Made by a program: the position numbers and the translations under genes. The notes beneath the pieces are model-generated. The model was not told where the DNA came from and made no database searches. It saw nothing but the letters and a program-made list of their open reading frames with translations. From an uncultured Granulosicoccaceae bacterium (GTDB taxonomy: Bacteria > Pseudomonadota > Gammaproteobacteria > Granulosicoccales > Granulosicoccaceae), in NCBI GenBank assembly GCA_937922675.1, contig CALAJN010000004.1, positions 62,001-126,000 on the forward strand: 64,000 bases of DNA, given 5' to 3'. Of this stretch, positions 47,752-56,627 are shown in pieces. The first letter of the stretch is position 1. The number at the start of each line of letters is the position of its first letter.

Positions 47752-49215
47752 ATGTCTCTCATTTTTGCAGCTTCGTCGCGCAGGACCCGTATTCGCACTG
47801 CACCGGGCAGGTCGGCCACGGCGCTTGTGCTGGCAGGAGCGCTGACAAGCGTGATCGGCTTCGGTGCCGGTGCTTCCGAGACGCCACTGAACACCTCGGA
47901 TGATCAGTTTTCCGACGCTGATGTGCAGCGTCGAGGACTGGCCTTTGAAGGCGCCAGGCTCTGGGACCATGGAGTCATCCCGGTATGGATCGACGCCAAC
48001 CTGGGCCGTTCTACGGTCTCGGCCGCCCGCGCGGCGATGAACGTCTGGAACACCGTTGCCGGGATCACCTTTGTGGAAGTCACCAGTGGGTCGCCACCCT
48101 CATACGATCATGTGCATCTGCAGCCCGGGGAAGGCTGTGCCTCTTGGGTGGGTCGTCGTGGCGGCGGTCAGGCCTTGTGGGCATCGCCTGAATGCAACAG
48201 CGGTACGTTGATTCATGAACTGGGGCATGTGATTGGCCTTGAGCATGAACATACCCGGGTTGACCGCGACGCCTGGATTCGAATCAACACCGAGAACGTC
48301 CGTGCCGACAAGTTGCACAACTTTGATGTTGCCCCCGCAGGCTCCCGATTGTTGGGGGAATATGACTATGCGTCGATCATGCATTACGGGCCTGACTATT
48401 TCAGCATCGATGGCTCACCGACGATAGAGCCTCTGCGAGTGGGTGCCGTGATCGGCCAGCGAATAGCGCCCAGTGACGGCGATATTGCAGCCGTGGCAGA
48501 GCTATACGGCACTGACATGGCCGTTGATGCAAAACTGTTTCGGGTGGGCGTTTCGGATCAGCAGAGCACTGTCCATGACATCGAGGTGATCGTATCCAAT
48601 GACGGGCCAAACGGCAGTCACGGCATTGAGCTTGACCTGAGCCTGCCCGGTCCCTGGTCTGTGTTGCCGCGGGCTACCTCCCTGGATGAATGGACTTGCA
48701 GCCCACTGGCGCAGGCCAAGATTGCGCTCGGTGAGTTCGTATCACTGCGTTGTCGACTCGACAAGCTCGCCCCGGGAGTACAGTCGGCACTCACACTGGC
48801 TGTGACGCATTCCGGTCCTGAAGCCAGCACTATCGGGCTGTCCGAGTCCTTGCATGCCGGCCAACCGCGATTGGCGCTGCGTGCGACAACTGACGATCTG
48901 AACATCGGCAACAACAAGGACGTGATCAGCGATGTCGAGCGCGTCGATACCGGCGTAGAGCGTGTGAGTGGTGCAGGCAGCGCCAGCAGTGGGCCGCTCG
49001 ATGATATCAACCGTTACTCGGAGGCCGAGGCAGACAAGGATGCTGACATCTTGCTACAGGACGCCGTTGCGACCGGCGACGTCCTGGTTGGAGGCGGCAG
49101 TGCCTTGAATCCAGGTTGGGCTCTGCTGTCGTTGATGTTGATGATCAGACGCCGCAGGCGCCGTCAAATGACTGTCAGCAAGGCTACTGCGACTGTCCCT
49201 GATTGTCGGCGCTAA
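47752..49215 (+). CDS. astacin-family (M12A) zinc metalloprotease, surface-anchored
   Basis: A 487-aa secreted protease. A signal peptide spans about residues 1-40. The full astacin zinc motif HELGHVIGLEHEHTRVDRD begins at His155, and the Met-turn SIMHY is at 208-212. A DUF11-like beta domain follows (about 255-385; VSNDGPNGSHGIELDLSLPG). The C-terminus has GGGSALNPGWALLSLMLMI then six Arg, the pattern of GlyGly-CTERM/rhombosortase anchors, but 16 residues continue beyond the Arg cluster. ATG at 47752 is used; a TTG lies 15 bp earlier. The last 32 bp overlap the convergent STN gene. Confidence 0.85.
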   Translation: MSLIFAASSRRTRIRTAPGRSATALVLAGALTSVIGFGAGASETPLNTSDDQFSDADVQRRGLAFEGARLWDHGVIPVWIDANLGRSTVSAARAAMNVWNTVAGITFVEVTSGSPPSYDHVHLQPGEGCASWVGRRGGGQALWASPECNSGTLIHELGHVIGLEHEHTRVDRDAWIRINTENVRADKLHNFDVAPAGSRLLGEYDYASIMHYGPDYFSIDGSPTIEPLRVGAVIGQRIAPSDGDIAAVAELYGTDMAVDAKLFRVGVSDQQSTVHDIEVIVSNDGPNGSHGIELDLSLPGPWSVLPRATSLDEWTCSPLAQAKIALGEFVSLRCRLDKLAPGVQSALTLAVTHSGPEASTIGLSESLHAGQPRLALRATTDDLNIGNNKDVISDVERVDTGVERVSGAGSASSGPLDDINRYSEAEADKDADILLQDAVATGDVLVGGGSALNPGWALLSLMLMIRRRRRRQMTVSKATATVPDCRR

Positions 49216-49870
49216 CGGCCGCTGCGGGCAGCGTATTGTCGGCAGGAAGGTCGGTTGCGATGTTCAGTTGTGCGGCCCCCGTGGGGTCCGGTTGCACCAT
49301 CACATCCGATACCAGATTGCCGTCTGCATCCAGGAGTGCCCCTTCTGCGCCTGAGCTGATGTCGTCGGGCATCACGCCGTCGGCAGGCTCGCCAGTGGGC
49401 AGAAACTGTGTATCACCGGCAACACCGCCTTCCGGATCCGGCATCATCAGAACGACTTCTACAATCTCGGCATCAGATGCAGCGCTCTCACGCACCAGCA
49501 TGTGGCTGGGGGCGAGCAGGGCAATAGCCTTCTCCAGCGGCACGTCGACAATCTCTGCGCTGAGTTTGGTCGTTTGCTCGCCGTGTACGACCACGGAGAC
49601 TCCCGTGGCATCTCCCAAAGCGTTAGCGACTTCCGCAGCACTTGCGGCATTCGCAAAAATGGACACCAATCCGTCACGCGAACTGACATCCCAGCGCGGT
49701 TGGGCCATCGCCTGGGTCGCAGCCAGACCGAGACCTGCAGCGATGGTTATCGCAACGGCAACTCTGCTTGGCACGTAGCGACGGGGCCTTGAGCGAACAG
49801 CGACGATGACTGCAGCCTCTGCTGACGGTGCGTGGGGCGAGAAATCGAACCTCGATGCAGTGTTCGGCAT
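49184..49870 (-). CDS. exported protein with STN/secretin-N-like domain
   Basis: A 228-aa protein. After a 35-residue polar leader comes a hydrophobic signal or anchor (VAVAITIAAGLGLAATQAMA), then about 60 residues resembling the short STN/secretin N-terminal fold: SIFANAASAAEVANALGDAT followed by VDVPLEKAIALLAPSHML. The rest is acidic and disordered. No secretin or TonB receptor is attached. It lies tail to tail with the astacin gene. Role unknown; an inhibitor or partner of the protease is possible but unsupported. Confidence 0.65.
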   Translation of the reverse strand: MPNTASRFDFSPHAPSAEAAVIVAVRSRPRRYVPSRVAVAITIAAGLGLAATQAMAQPRWDVSSRDGLVSIFANAASAAEVANALGDATGVSVVVHGEQTTKLSAEIVDVPLEKAIALLAPSHMLVRESAASDAEIVEVVLMMPDPEGGVAGDTQFLPTGEPADGVMPDDISSGAEGALLDADGNLVSDVMVQPDPTGAAQLNIATDLPADNTLPAAAVSADNQGQSQ

Positions 49871-50105
49871 GAGCTAACCCGGGCTGCGACAGAGCCTCGA
49901 GTGTAGCGTTTTCAGCTCCGTACTGGCGCTACCGGAACTTACGAGTTGGTTGTTTATTGACGTGCGTCTCGCAGCGATAGTCGCCCTGACAAGCCCGGCA
50001 AGCGGCACAATACGCAGTCAAGATCGTGCGGGCTCGGCGTGGCTATCCTGCTTGAGCTGCCCGCGTGTCGTGCAAATCCTCGTACTGTCCTGAACTCGTG
50101 TGCTC

Positions 50106-51377
50106 ATGAGCGTTTTCCCCAAAAAGCGTCGCTTCTCAGGTCTTGGGCTGGTCAAACAGGCCCTCAAGCATCAGGAAGGCTGGCAACGCATGTGGCGCAG
50201 CCCCGCGCCCAGGGAGCACTACGACATCATCGTCGTTGGTGCTGGAGGTCATGGGCTGGCGACGGCACATTATCTGGCAAGCGTGCACTCACAGGCCAAG
50301 GTCGCGGTACTGGAGAAGGGCTGGCTGGGAGGTGGCAATACGGGCCGCAACACCACCATCGTGCGCTCGAATTATCTCTGGGACGAGGCTGCCCGGCTCT
50401 ATGAGCACGCCATGAAGCTTTGGGAGGGTCTGTCGCAGGATCTCAACTACAACGTCATGTTCAGTCAGCGCGGTGTCATGAACCTTGGGCACACCCTGCA
50501 GGACATGCGCGACATTCAAAGACGCGTCAATGCCAATCGGCTCAACGGTATCGACGGTGAAGTTCTCAATGCGCGCCAGTGCAAGCAGATCGTGCCGATC
50601 ATGGATACCAGCGGCCGTACGCGCTATCCGGTCTTGGGCGCTAGCTGGCAGCCACGTGCGGGTGTAGCGCGGCATGATGCGGTGGCCTGGGGTTATGCGC
50701 GTGCAGCCGATGCCCGCGGTGTCGATATCATCCAGCAGTGCGAGGTGATCGATATCGTGGTTGAGAACGGCTGCGCTGTGGGTGTTGAGACTCGTCAGCA
50801 CGGACGTATTCGCGCCGATCGCATCGGCTGCGTGGCTGCTGGCAACTCCGGTGTGTTGGCGAGCATGGCAGGGATCGAGCTGCCCATCGAATCCCATCCC
50901 TTGCAGGCATTTGTGTCAGAACCGATCAAGCCGATTCTGGACACGGTTGTCATGTCCAATGCCGTGCATGGGTACATGAGTCAGTCCGACAAGGGAGATC
51001 TTGTGATTGGTGCTGGTATCGATAGCTATGTCGGTTATGGACAACGCGGCAGCTACCCGGTCATCGAGCACACCATGCAGGCGATCCTCGAGCTTTTTCC
51101 CTGTGTGTCACGCGTGCACATGAACCGGCAATGGGGAGGCATCGTTGACACCACGCCAGATGCCTGCCCGATCATCTCCAAGACTCCGATCGAGAACCTC
51201 TTTTTCAATTGCGGTTGGGGCACTGGCGGTTTCAAGGCAACACCTGGCTCCGGGCATGTATTTGCGGACCTGTTAGCCAACGGTGAGCCTAATGAATTGA
51301 CCGCACCGTTTGCACTGGATCGGTTTCACTCCGGTGCGCTGATCGACGAGCACGGCGCTGCAGGCGTTGCCCATTGA
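50106..51377 (+). CDS. soxB: sarcosine oxidase beta-like / N-methylglutamate dehydrogenase subunit A
   Basis: A 423-aa FAD-dependent amine oxidase subunit. The FAD motif is VVGAGGHGLATAHYLA. GWLGGGNTGRNTTIVRSNYL marks the covalent-flavin region of SoxB, and NCGWGTGGFKATPGSG is the C-terminal block. It could oxidise sarcosine, or N-methylglutamate as MgdA. The window otherwise holds a full route to N-methylglutamate but no other Mgd, which favours MgdA; sequence alone does not decide. The GTG at 50100 is an alternative start. It is first of four genes. Confidence 0.9.
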   Translation: MSVFPKKRRFSGLGLVKQALKHQEGWQRMWRSPAPREHYDIIVVGAGGHGLATAHYLASVHSQAKVAVLEKGWLGGGNTGRNTTIVRSNYLWDEAARLYEHAMKLWEGLSQDLNYNVMFSQRGVMNLGHTLQDMRDIQRRVNANRLNGIDGEVLNARQCKQIVPIMDTSGRTRYPVLGASWQPRAGVARHDAVAWGYARAADARGVDIIQQCEVIDIVVENGCAVGVETRQHGRIRADRIGCVAAGNSGVLASMAGIELPIESHPLQAFVSEPIKPILDTVVMSNAVHGYMSQSDKGDLVIGAGIDSYVGYGQRGSYPVIEHTMQAILELFPCVSRVHMNRQWGGIVDTTPDACPIISKTPIENLFFNCGWGTGGFKATPGSGHVFADLLANGEPNELTAPFALDRFHSGALIDEHGAAGVAH

Positions 51378-51466
51378 TGCCCGCAACCAAGAGCTGGTAT
51401 GCGTGCTCATCTTCCTACATCATCGCTGCGTGCATTCATGCAGCCTGTACAAGGTGCTGACCTGAC

Positions 51467-51769
51467 GTGTTTTTGATTCATTGCCCCTACTGCGGTGAGG
51501 ACCGTGAAGAGGAAGAGTTTCATGCAGCGGGTGAGGCACATATTGCCCGGCCGCTGGATCCAGATGCTTGTAGCGACGAGGAGTGGGGTAACTACTTGTA
51601 TTTTCGGCGCAACCCTCGCGGTCTGCATCGTGAGCTCTGGGTCCATGTCGCAGGGTGTGGCAAATACTTCAATATTGCCCGCGATACGGCTAGCTACCAG
51701 ATTCATGGTAGCTATCGGATAGGTGAGCGTTTTACCTGGTCGGACGCCGAAGATTCAGCAGCACCGTGA
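51467..51769 (+). CDS. soxD: sarcosine oxidase delta-like / MgdB subunit
   Basis: A 100-aa zinc-binding subunit. IHCPYCGEDREEEEF at the N-terminus carries CxxC, and HVAGCGKYFNIARDT holds the later Cys, typical of SoxD. The start is GTG with AAGGTG upstream. Its stop overlaps the next start (GTGA). It gives structural support to the heterotetramer. Confidence 0.93.
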   Translation: MFLIHCPYCGEDREEEEFHAAGEAHIARPLDPDACSDEEWGNYLYFRRNPRGLHRELWVHVAGCGKYFNIARDTASYQIHGSYRIGERFTWSDAEDSAAP

Positions 51770-54700
51770 GCATTGATCCGAATTACCTGCGCGCCAACCA
51801 GGGTTTTCGGCTGGCAGATGGCGGGCGTATCGACCGCGGCGATCCACTGATCTTCAGCTTTGCCGGGCGACGCCTGATGGGCTATCGCGGCGATACCCTG
51901 GCTTCTGCACTGCTTGCCAATGGCGTGCGTATTGTCGGGCGCAGTTTCAAGTACGCACGCCCCCGTGGCATTGTGTGTGCTGGCGTAGAAGAGCCCAATG
52001 CCATCCTGCAGATCGGTGGTCGCGAAGAGACGCAAACGCCGAACGTCCGTGCAACCGAGCAGCCACTGATTGATGGCATGGTTACTCGGCCGGTCAACGG
52101 CTGGCCGAATGCCGATGCGGATCTGATGAGTATTTTCGGCTCCCTGGGTGGTGCCCTGATGACCCCCGGTTTCTACTACAAGACCTTCATGTTTCCAGCC
52201 TCACGCTGGGAGAGCTATGAGTGGTTTATCCGGCGGGCAGCAGGGCTGGGCAAAAGCTCAAAGCTGCCGGACCCTGATCGTTATGACCACATGAATCACC
52301 ACGTCGATGTGCTTGTCGTGGGAGCCGGTCCGACAGGGCTTGCGGCTGCGCTCGCAGCGAGTGAAAGCGGCAAGCGAGTTCTATTGATCGATGAGCGCAG
52401 CGAAGCCGGCGGCTCACTGCTGTGGTCCGGTGATGCAGACAAGTACGCATGGGGTGAGGCCATTGACGCGATGTTGCCAATGCAGTGGGTTGCCAATGCT
52501 GTGAGGCGTCTTGATGCCAATCCACAGGTGGCGCGACTGACCCACACAACGGTCACGGGCTATCACGATCACAACTTCCTGACCGCCTGGGAACGACGCG
52601 ATGATACCTGTGCATTTTCAGGCAGCGACACTGTGCCTGGTACGCGACAACGCCTGCACAAGATTCGAGCGGCCTCCGTCGTGCTTGCGACCGGCGCGCA
52701 CGAGCGTCCTCTGGTCTTTGCCAACAATGATCTGCCTGGCTGCATGACGGCGTCCGCGGTGTCTGAATACATTCGTCGTTACGCTGTCATACCCGGTAAC
52801 AGACTTGTAGTAATGACTGCCAATGATGGGGGCTATCGTGCAGCATTTGACTGGAAGCAGGCAGGGCGTGAGGTGGTTGCCGTCATAGACCCTCGCCATG
52901 ACCCGGATTCAAGCGCAATACAACAGGCGCGAGAGGCGGGCATTACCGTGTTAACAGGCTCTGCGCTGGTCGAAGCTCGCGGACGTAAGGGGGTAACCGG
53001 CGCGCTGGTCGCACCGATAAACAAGCTTGCTACGTTTGTGACCGGGGATACCCGCTTGCTCGCCTGTGACACCATTGCAACCAGCGGCGGCTGGAGCCCC
53101 GCGGTTCATTTGTCGTGTCACACCGGAAGCAGACCGGTTTGGGATGACGCGGCGATAGGCTTTGTGCCGGGGCCTACCACCGAGCGACGCTATGCCGGTG
53201 GCAGCTTGTTGGGTCATCACGCCTTGGCCCAGTGTCTTGCAGATGGCACCGAGATCGGCGCTCAAGCCTGCAGTGTGTATTCAGATGAACAGCGAGAAGG
53301 ATCGATCGCGGCTTCGGTGCCGCAGGTACAAAGCAGCAACACGACTGAAGCTGCGCCGATGGCGTTATTTGCCGTGCCTCATCCCAAACCGTCCAGCCGC
53401 GCACCCAAGCAGTTCGTCGACTTTCAAAACGATGTAACGGCGGCCGGGATTGAGCAGTCAACCCGTGAAGGATTTGAATCGATAGAACACGTCAAGCGCT
53501 ACAACGCGCTTGGCTTTGGGACGGATCAAGGCAAGACCGGCAACGTCAATGGCATGGCCATTGTCGCGCGCGCTTTGGGCAAGACATTGCCCGAGGTGGG
53601 CACAACGGTATTCAGGCCCAACTACACACCGGTCACGATGGGGGCTGTTGGTGGCGCCCATGTGCGTGAGCTCTTTGATCCTGAACGCTATACGCCGATG
53701 CACCGTTGGCACGTCAAGGCTGGGGCCGAGTTTGAGAACGTGGGTCAATGGAAGCGACCCTGGTATTACCCGCAGGGAAATGAAAGCATGAGTGAAGCTA
53801 TCGCCCGCGAACAGTTGGCGACGCGCAATGGTGTCGGCATCCTGGATGCGTCAACACTCGGCAAGATCGACATTCGTGGACCCGATGCCCGTGAGTTTCT
53901 TGCCCGTGTGTACACGAACAGTTGGGCAAAGCTTGCACCGGGCCGATGTCGCTACGGTTTGATGTGCGGCGAGGACGGCATGGTGATGGACGATGGAGTT
54001 ACCGCCTGCCTTGCTGATGATCACTTCCACATGACAACCACCACCGGGGGAGCTGCACATGTATTGTCCTGGCTTGAACTGTGGCAACAGACTGAGTGGC
54101 CTGAACTTGATATCTTTTTTACCAGCGTCACCGATCAGTGGGCAACCATCAGTATTGCAGGGCCCAACAGCCGTGCCCTGCTCGATGAGCTGACCGACGA
54201 CATCGACTTGTCAGCCGAGGCGTTCGGCTTCATGGACTTTCGCACAGGACACGTGGCAGGCATTGCTGCTCGCGTGTTTCGTATCTCGTTCACAGGAGAT
54301 CTCTCCTACGAGATCAACGTGCCAGCGCATCACGGTCAAACGGTATGGGACGCCTTGTTCAATTGCGGGGAGCGCTATGGTTTAACACCTTATGGCACAG
54401 AAACCATGCATGTACTGCGCGCTGAAAAGGGCTTCATCATCGTCGGTCAGGACACCGACGGCTCTGTCACGCCCTATGATCTTGATCACGGATGGGCCGT
54501 CGCTGGCAACAAGCCGTTCAGCTTTATCGGCAAGCGCGGCATGCAGCGCAGTGACTGTACGCGAGAGGAGCGTAAGCAACTGGTAGGGCTCAAGTGTTCA
54601 GATCCGAATACAGTGATACCCGAAGGCGCGCAGGCTGTCCGTGACCCTGCGCAGCCGATTCCGATGAGCATGGTCGGTCATGTCACGTCCAGCTATTACA

Positions 54701-54861
54701 GCGCCTTTCTCGGTCGGTCCATCGCGATGGGTGTGATCAAGGGCGGCCTGAAGCGCAAGGGTGAAAAGGTCTACTTTCCCCTGGCTGATGGACGCACGCT
54801 GGAGGCGACACTGTGCGACCCGGTATTTCTGGATCCCGAAGGTGCGAGGGGTAAGGTGTGA
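51766..54861 (+). CDS. soxA: sarcosine oxidase alpha-like / MgdC subunit
   Basis: A 1031-aa subunit with three parts: a ferredoxin-like N-terminus (about 20-100; GYRGDTLASALLANG), an FAD/NAD-binding domain (from about 180; VDVLVVGAGPTGLAAALAAS), and a C-terminal GcvT-type THF-binding domain (about 640-1015; DASTLGKIDIRGPDAREFL). Channelling of the removed methyl group to THF as methylene-THF is established for sarcosine oxidase. The start GTG overlaps soxD and the stop overlaps soxG. Confidence 0.95.
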   Translation: MSIDPNYLRANQGFRLADGGRIDRGDPLIFSFAGRRLMGYRGDTLASALLANGVRIVGRSFKYARPRGIVCAGVEEPNAILQIGGREETQTPNVRATEQPLIDGMVTRPVNGWPNADADLMSIFGSLGGALMTPGFYYKTFMFPASRWESYEWFIRRAAGLGKSSKLPDPDRYDHMNHHVDVLVVGAGPTGLAAALAASESGKRVLLIDERSEAGGSLLWSGDADKYAWGEAIDAMLPMQWVANAVRRLDANPQVARLTHTTVTGYHDHNFLTAWERRDDTCAFSGSDTVPGTRQRLHKIRAASVVLATGAHERPLVFANNDLPGCMTASAVSEYIRRYAVIPGNRLVVMTANDGGYRAAFDWKQAGREVVAVIDPRHDPDSSAIQQAREAGITVLTGSALVEARGRKGVTGALVAPINKLATFVTGDTRLLACDTIATSGGWSPAVHLSCHTGSRPVWDDAAIGFVPGPTTERRYAGGSLLGHHALAQCLADGTEIGAQACSVYSDEQREGSIAASVPQVQSSNTTEAAPMALFAVPHPKPSSRAPKQFVDFQNDVTAAGIEQSTREGFESIEHVKRYNALGFGTDQGKTGNVNGMAIVARALGKTLPEVGTTVFRPNYTPVTMGAVGGAHVRELFDPERYTPMHRWHVKAGAEFENVGQWKRPWYYPQGNESMSEAIAREQLATRNGVGILDASTLGKIDIRGPDAREFLARVYTNSWAKLAPGRCRYGLMCGEDGMVMDDGVTACLADDHFHMTTTTGGAAHVLSWLELWQQTEWPELDIFFTSVTDQWATISIAGPNSRALLDELTDDIDLSAEAFGFMDFRTGHVAGIAARVFRISFTGDLSYEINVPAHHGQTVWDALFNCGERYGLTPYGTETMHVLRAEKGFIIVGQDTDGSVTPYDLDHGWAVAGNKPFSFIGKRGMQRSDCTREERKQLVGLKCSDPNTVIPEGAQAVRDPAQPIPMSMVGHVTSSYYSAFLGRSIAMGVIKGGLKRKGEKVYFPLADGRTLEATLCDPVFLDPEGARGKV

Positions 54862-55460
54862 GCATGACAACAACTGCACGACCGCCCCTTGCACACAACG
54901 CACTCGGGCGTACGGCAAGTGCCGAGAACGCTGGACTCACGATAACCGACCATGGCGTGACGGGGCTGTTGGTCCTTCGGGTAAAGCCCGAGCGAGTCGA
55001 ATTGGTCAAGGCGGTCGAGACAGTTCTCGGTGTGGCCTTGCCAGGTGCTCTGCAATCGGCGACAGTTGATCTTGCCGTCGTGCGGTGGATGTCGCCGGAT
55101 GCCTGGTTGATTTCTCTGGAGATGACCGAACGTGAGCGCATCGAGGCGGCGCTTGTACAAGCACTGGATGGGCATGGTGCGGTAGTCGATGTCAGCGGTG
55201 GCTATGCGCACATTGAACTGTCCGGACCCTCGGTGCTTGAGGTGCTCAAGACGAGCACGGCCTACGATGTGCACCCCGACAATTTTGTGCCAGGCAAGGT
55301 TGTCGGTACCACCTTTGCCAAGGCGACGGTACTTCTGCGTGCCCTGGGTGGCGGCAGTTGTGAGGTATTGGTGCGCCGTAGCCTCGCCGACTATGTGTTG
55401 CTATGGCTTGACAAGGCGACCACAGACGTTGGCATGCGCTATGTCAACAACAGCGAGTGA
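54858..55460 (+). CDS. soxG: sarcosine oxidase gamma-like / MgdD subunit
   Basis: A 200-aa subunit with a shortened GcvT-like fold (MSPDAWLISLE, YAHIELSGPSVLEVLK, VLVRRSLADYVLLWL). GTG at 54858 overlaps the soxA stop; ATG at 54864 is possible. It completes the heterotetramer. The folate genes purU, glyA and folD that often flank sarcosine oxidase operons are absent on both sides. Confidence 0.92.
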   Translation: MSMTTTARPPLAHNALGRTASAENAGLTITDHGVTGLLVLRVKPERVELVKAVETVLGVALPGALQSATVDLAVVRWMSPDAWLISLEMTERERIEAALVQALDGHGAVVDVSGGYAHIELSGPSVLEVLKTSTAYDVHPDNFVPGKVVGTTFAKATVLLRALGGGSCEVLVRRSLADYVLLWLDKATTDVGMRYVNNSE

Positions 55461-55494
55461 AGGCTTCAATCCCATCAGTCAACCTCACTCCGAC

Positions 55495-56568
55495 ATGCGC
55501 CTGCAACGACTGACCCTGTTATTGCCCGCTCCTCAGGGCGACCCAGGCATACCGGTGCAAGCATCGGATGGTATCGAGCCGACAACTGCACGGCAGGCGA
55601 TACCGTGGCAGCTCGGTCTGCTGCGTTGTCTGGGTATCGATCAGTCTGTCACAGCGTTTTCACTACCGGTCGGCACGGCTCTGGCGTTTGAGCCCAACAG
55701 AATCGACTCGGCGGAGCATCCGGTCTTGCGCGCAGATCCCGTGTGTATGGTGCCCAATCGTGACCGGGCAGTCCTGATACCCACCGAGAGTCTCGCCTTG
55801 CAGGATGCAGAAGTCTCCGCCTTGGCAGATGACCTCAACCGGTTTCTGGCAGAGGATGGTTTGACACTGCATGTGGCGCACCCGCATCGTTGGTACCTGA
55901 TCGGAGAGGGCTTGTGCTCGATGCATCAGCTACCACCAGAGCAGCTGGCCTTTACCGATGTTGGCGTCGATACTGACGACCAGGAAGAGCCGCCTCCATC
56001 GAGTGAGCTTGTCGCCGCGCGCCGGCGCTTGCGAGGTCTTGTCAGCGAGATAGAGATGTTTCTGTACACCCACCCGGTCAATGAGGCGCGGCGTGAACGC
56101 TCTCAGCCAGCCGTATCAGGTTTGTATTTGTGGGGCGCAACACACTCGCAAAGTCATGGGGTGGAGCCAGTGGTCAATGCGAGCGCATCCGAGCACGCAG
56201 CCATTGCGGGTGTTGTCGGGGACGATCCCTGGGTGCGCAGTGCGGCATCGGTAGCGCAAGTACCTGTGATTGCAGCGACAGGTTTTGACGGGCTGCGTGA
56301 AAGTCTTGCGGCTATTGACGATGCTACGACCGGTGTAGTGGTGGTGGCGCAAGAAGAGCGCACGCACTGGTTAGCCTCCGATGCCGAACGCGCCGCCAAT
56401 GCGCGTGAGCAGTTTGCTATCGCGTGGATTCAAGCTGCGCAAGCGGCCTTGCGCTCAGGCGAGCTGCAAGAGATTCATTACCACTTCGACGACGGCTCGC
56501 ACAGCCTTGAAACAGCCCCGAATGGCGGCGTATGGTCGCGTTTGATAAAGCGTCTTTTGCCGCGCTAG
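55495..56568 (+). CDS. COG4255-type protein (phosphoglycerate-mutase-related)
   Basis: A 357-aa protein of the type usually found beside recJ in gammaproteobacteria and labelled as phosphoglycerate-mutase-related. Recognisable blocks are RLTLLLPAP at the start, LHVAHPHRWYLI, the conserved GLYLWGATHSQS and the late YHFDDGSHSLE. Its activity is not established. ATG at 55495 is used; ATG at 55441 would overlap soxG. recJ itself does not follow here. Confidence 0.72.
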   Translation: MRLQRLTLLLPAPQGDPGIPVQASDGIEPTTARQAIPWQLGLLRCLGIDQSVTAFSLPVGTALAFEPNRIDSAEHPVLRADPVCMVPNRDRAVLIPTESLALQDAEVSALADDLNRFLAEDGLTLHVAHPHRWYLIGEGLCSMHQLPPEQLAFTDVGVDTDDQEEPPPSSELVAARRRLRGLVSEIEMFLYTHPVNEARRERSQPAVSGLYLWGATHSQSHGVEPVVNASASEHAAIAGVVGDDPWVRSAASVAQVPVIAATGFDGLRESLAAIDDATTGVVVVAQEERTHWLASDAERAANAREQFAIAWIQAAQAALRSGELQEIHYHFDDGSHSLETAPNGGVWSRLIKRLLPR

Positions 56569-56627
56569 GGCATGACTCGCCCCAAGCGTCAATCGTCGAA
56601 CAACGACTCGTCCAGGTTCATCAAGGG

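Noticed and set aside
49871-50105. Possible riboswitch ahead of the soxBDAG-like operon
   Set aside because: No glycine-riboswitch or other known aptamer core could be recognised in the 235 bp.
50289-50897. 202-codon leftward frame
   Set aside because: Antisense to the SoxB-like gene, which is recognised along its whole length.
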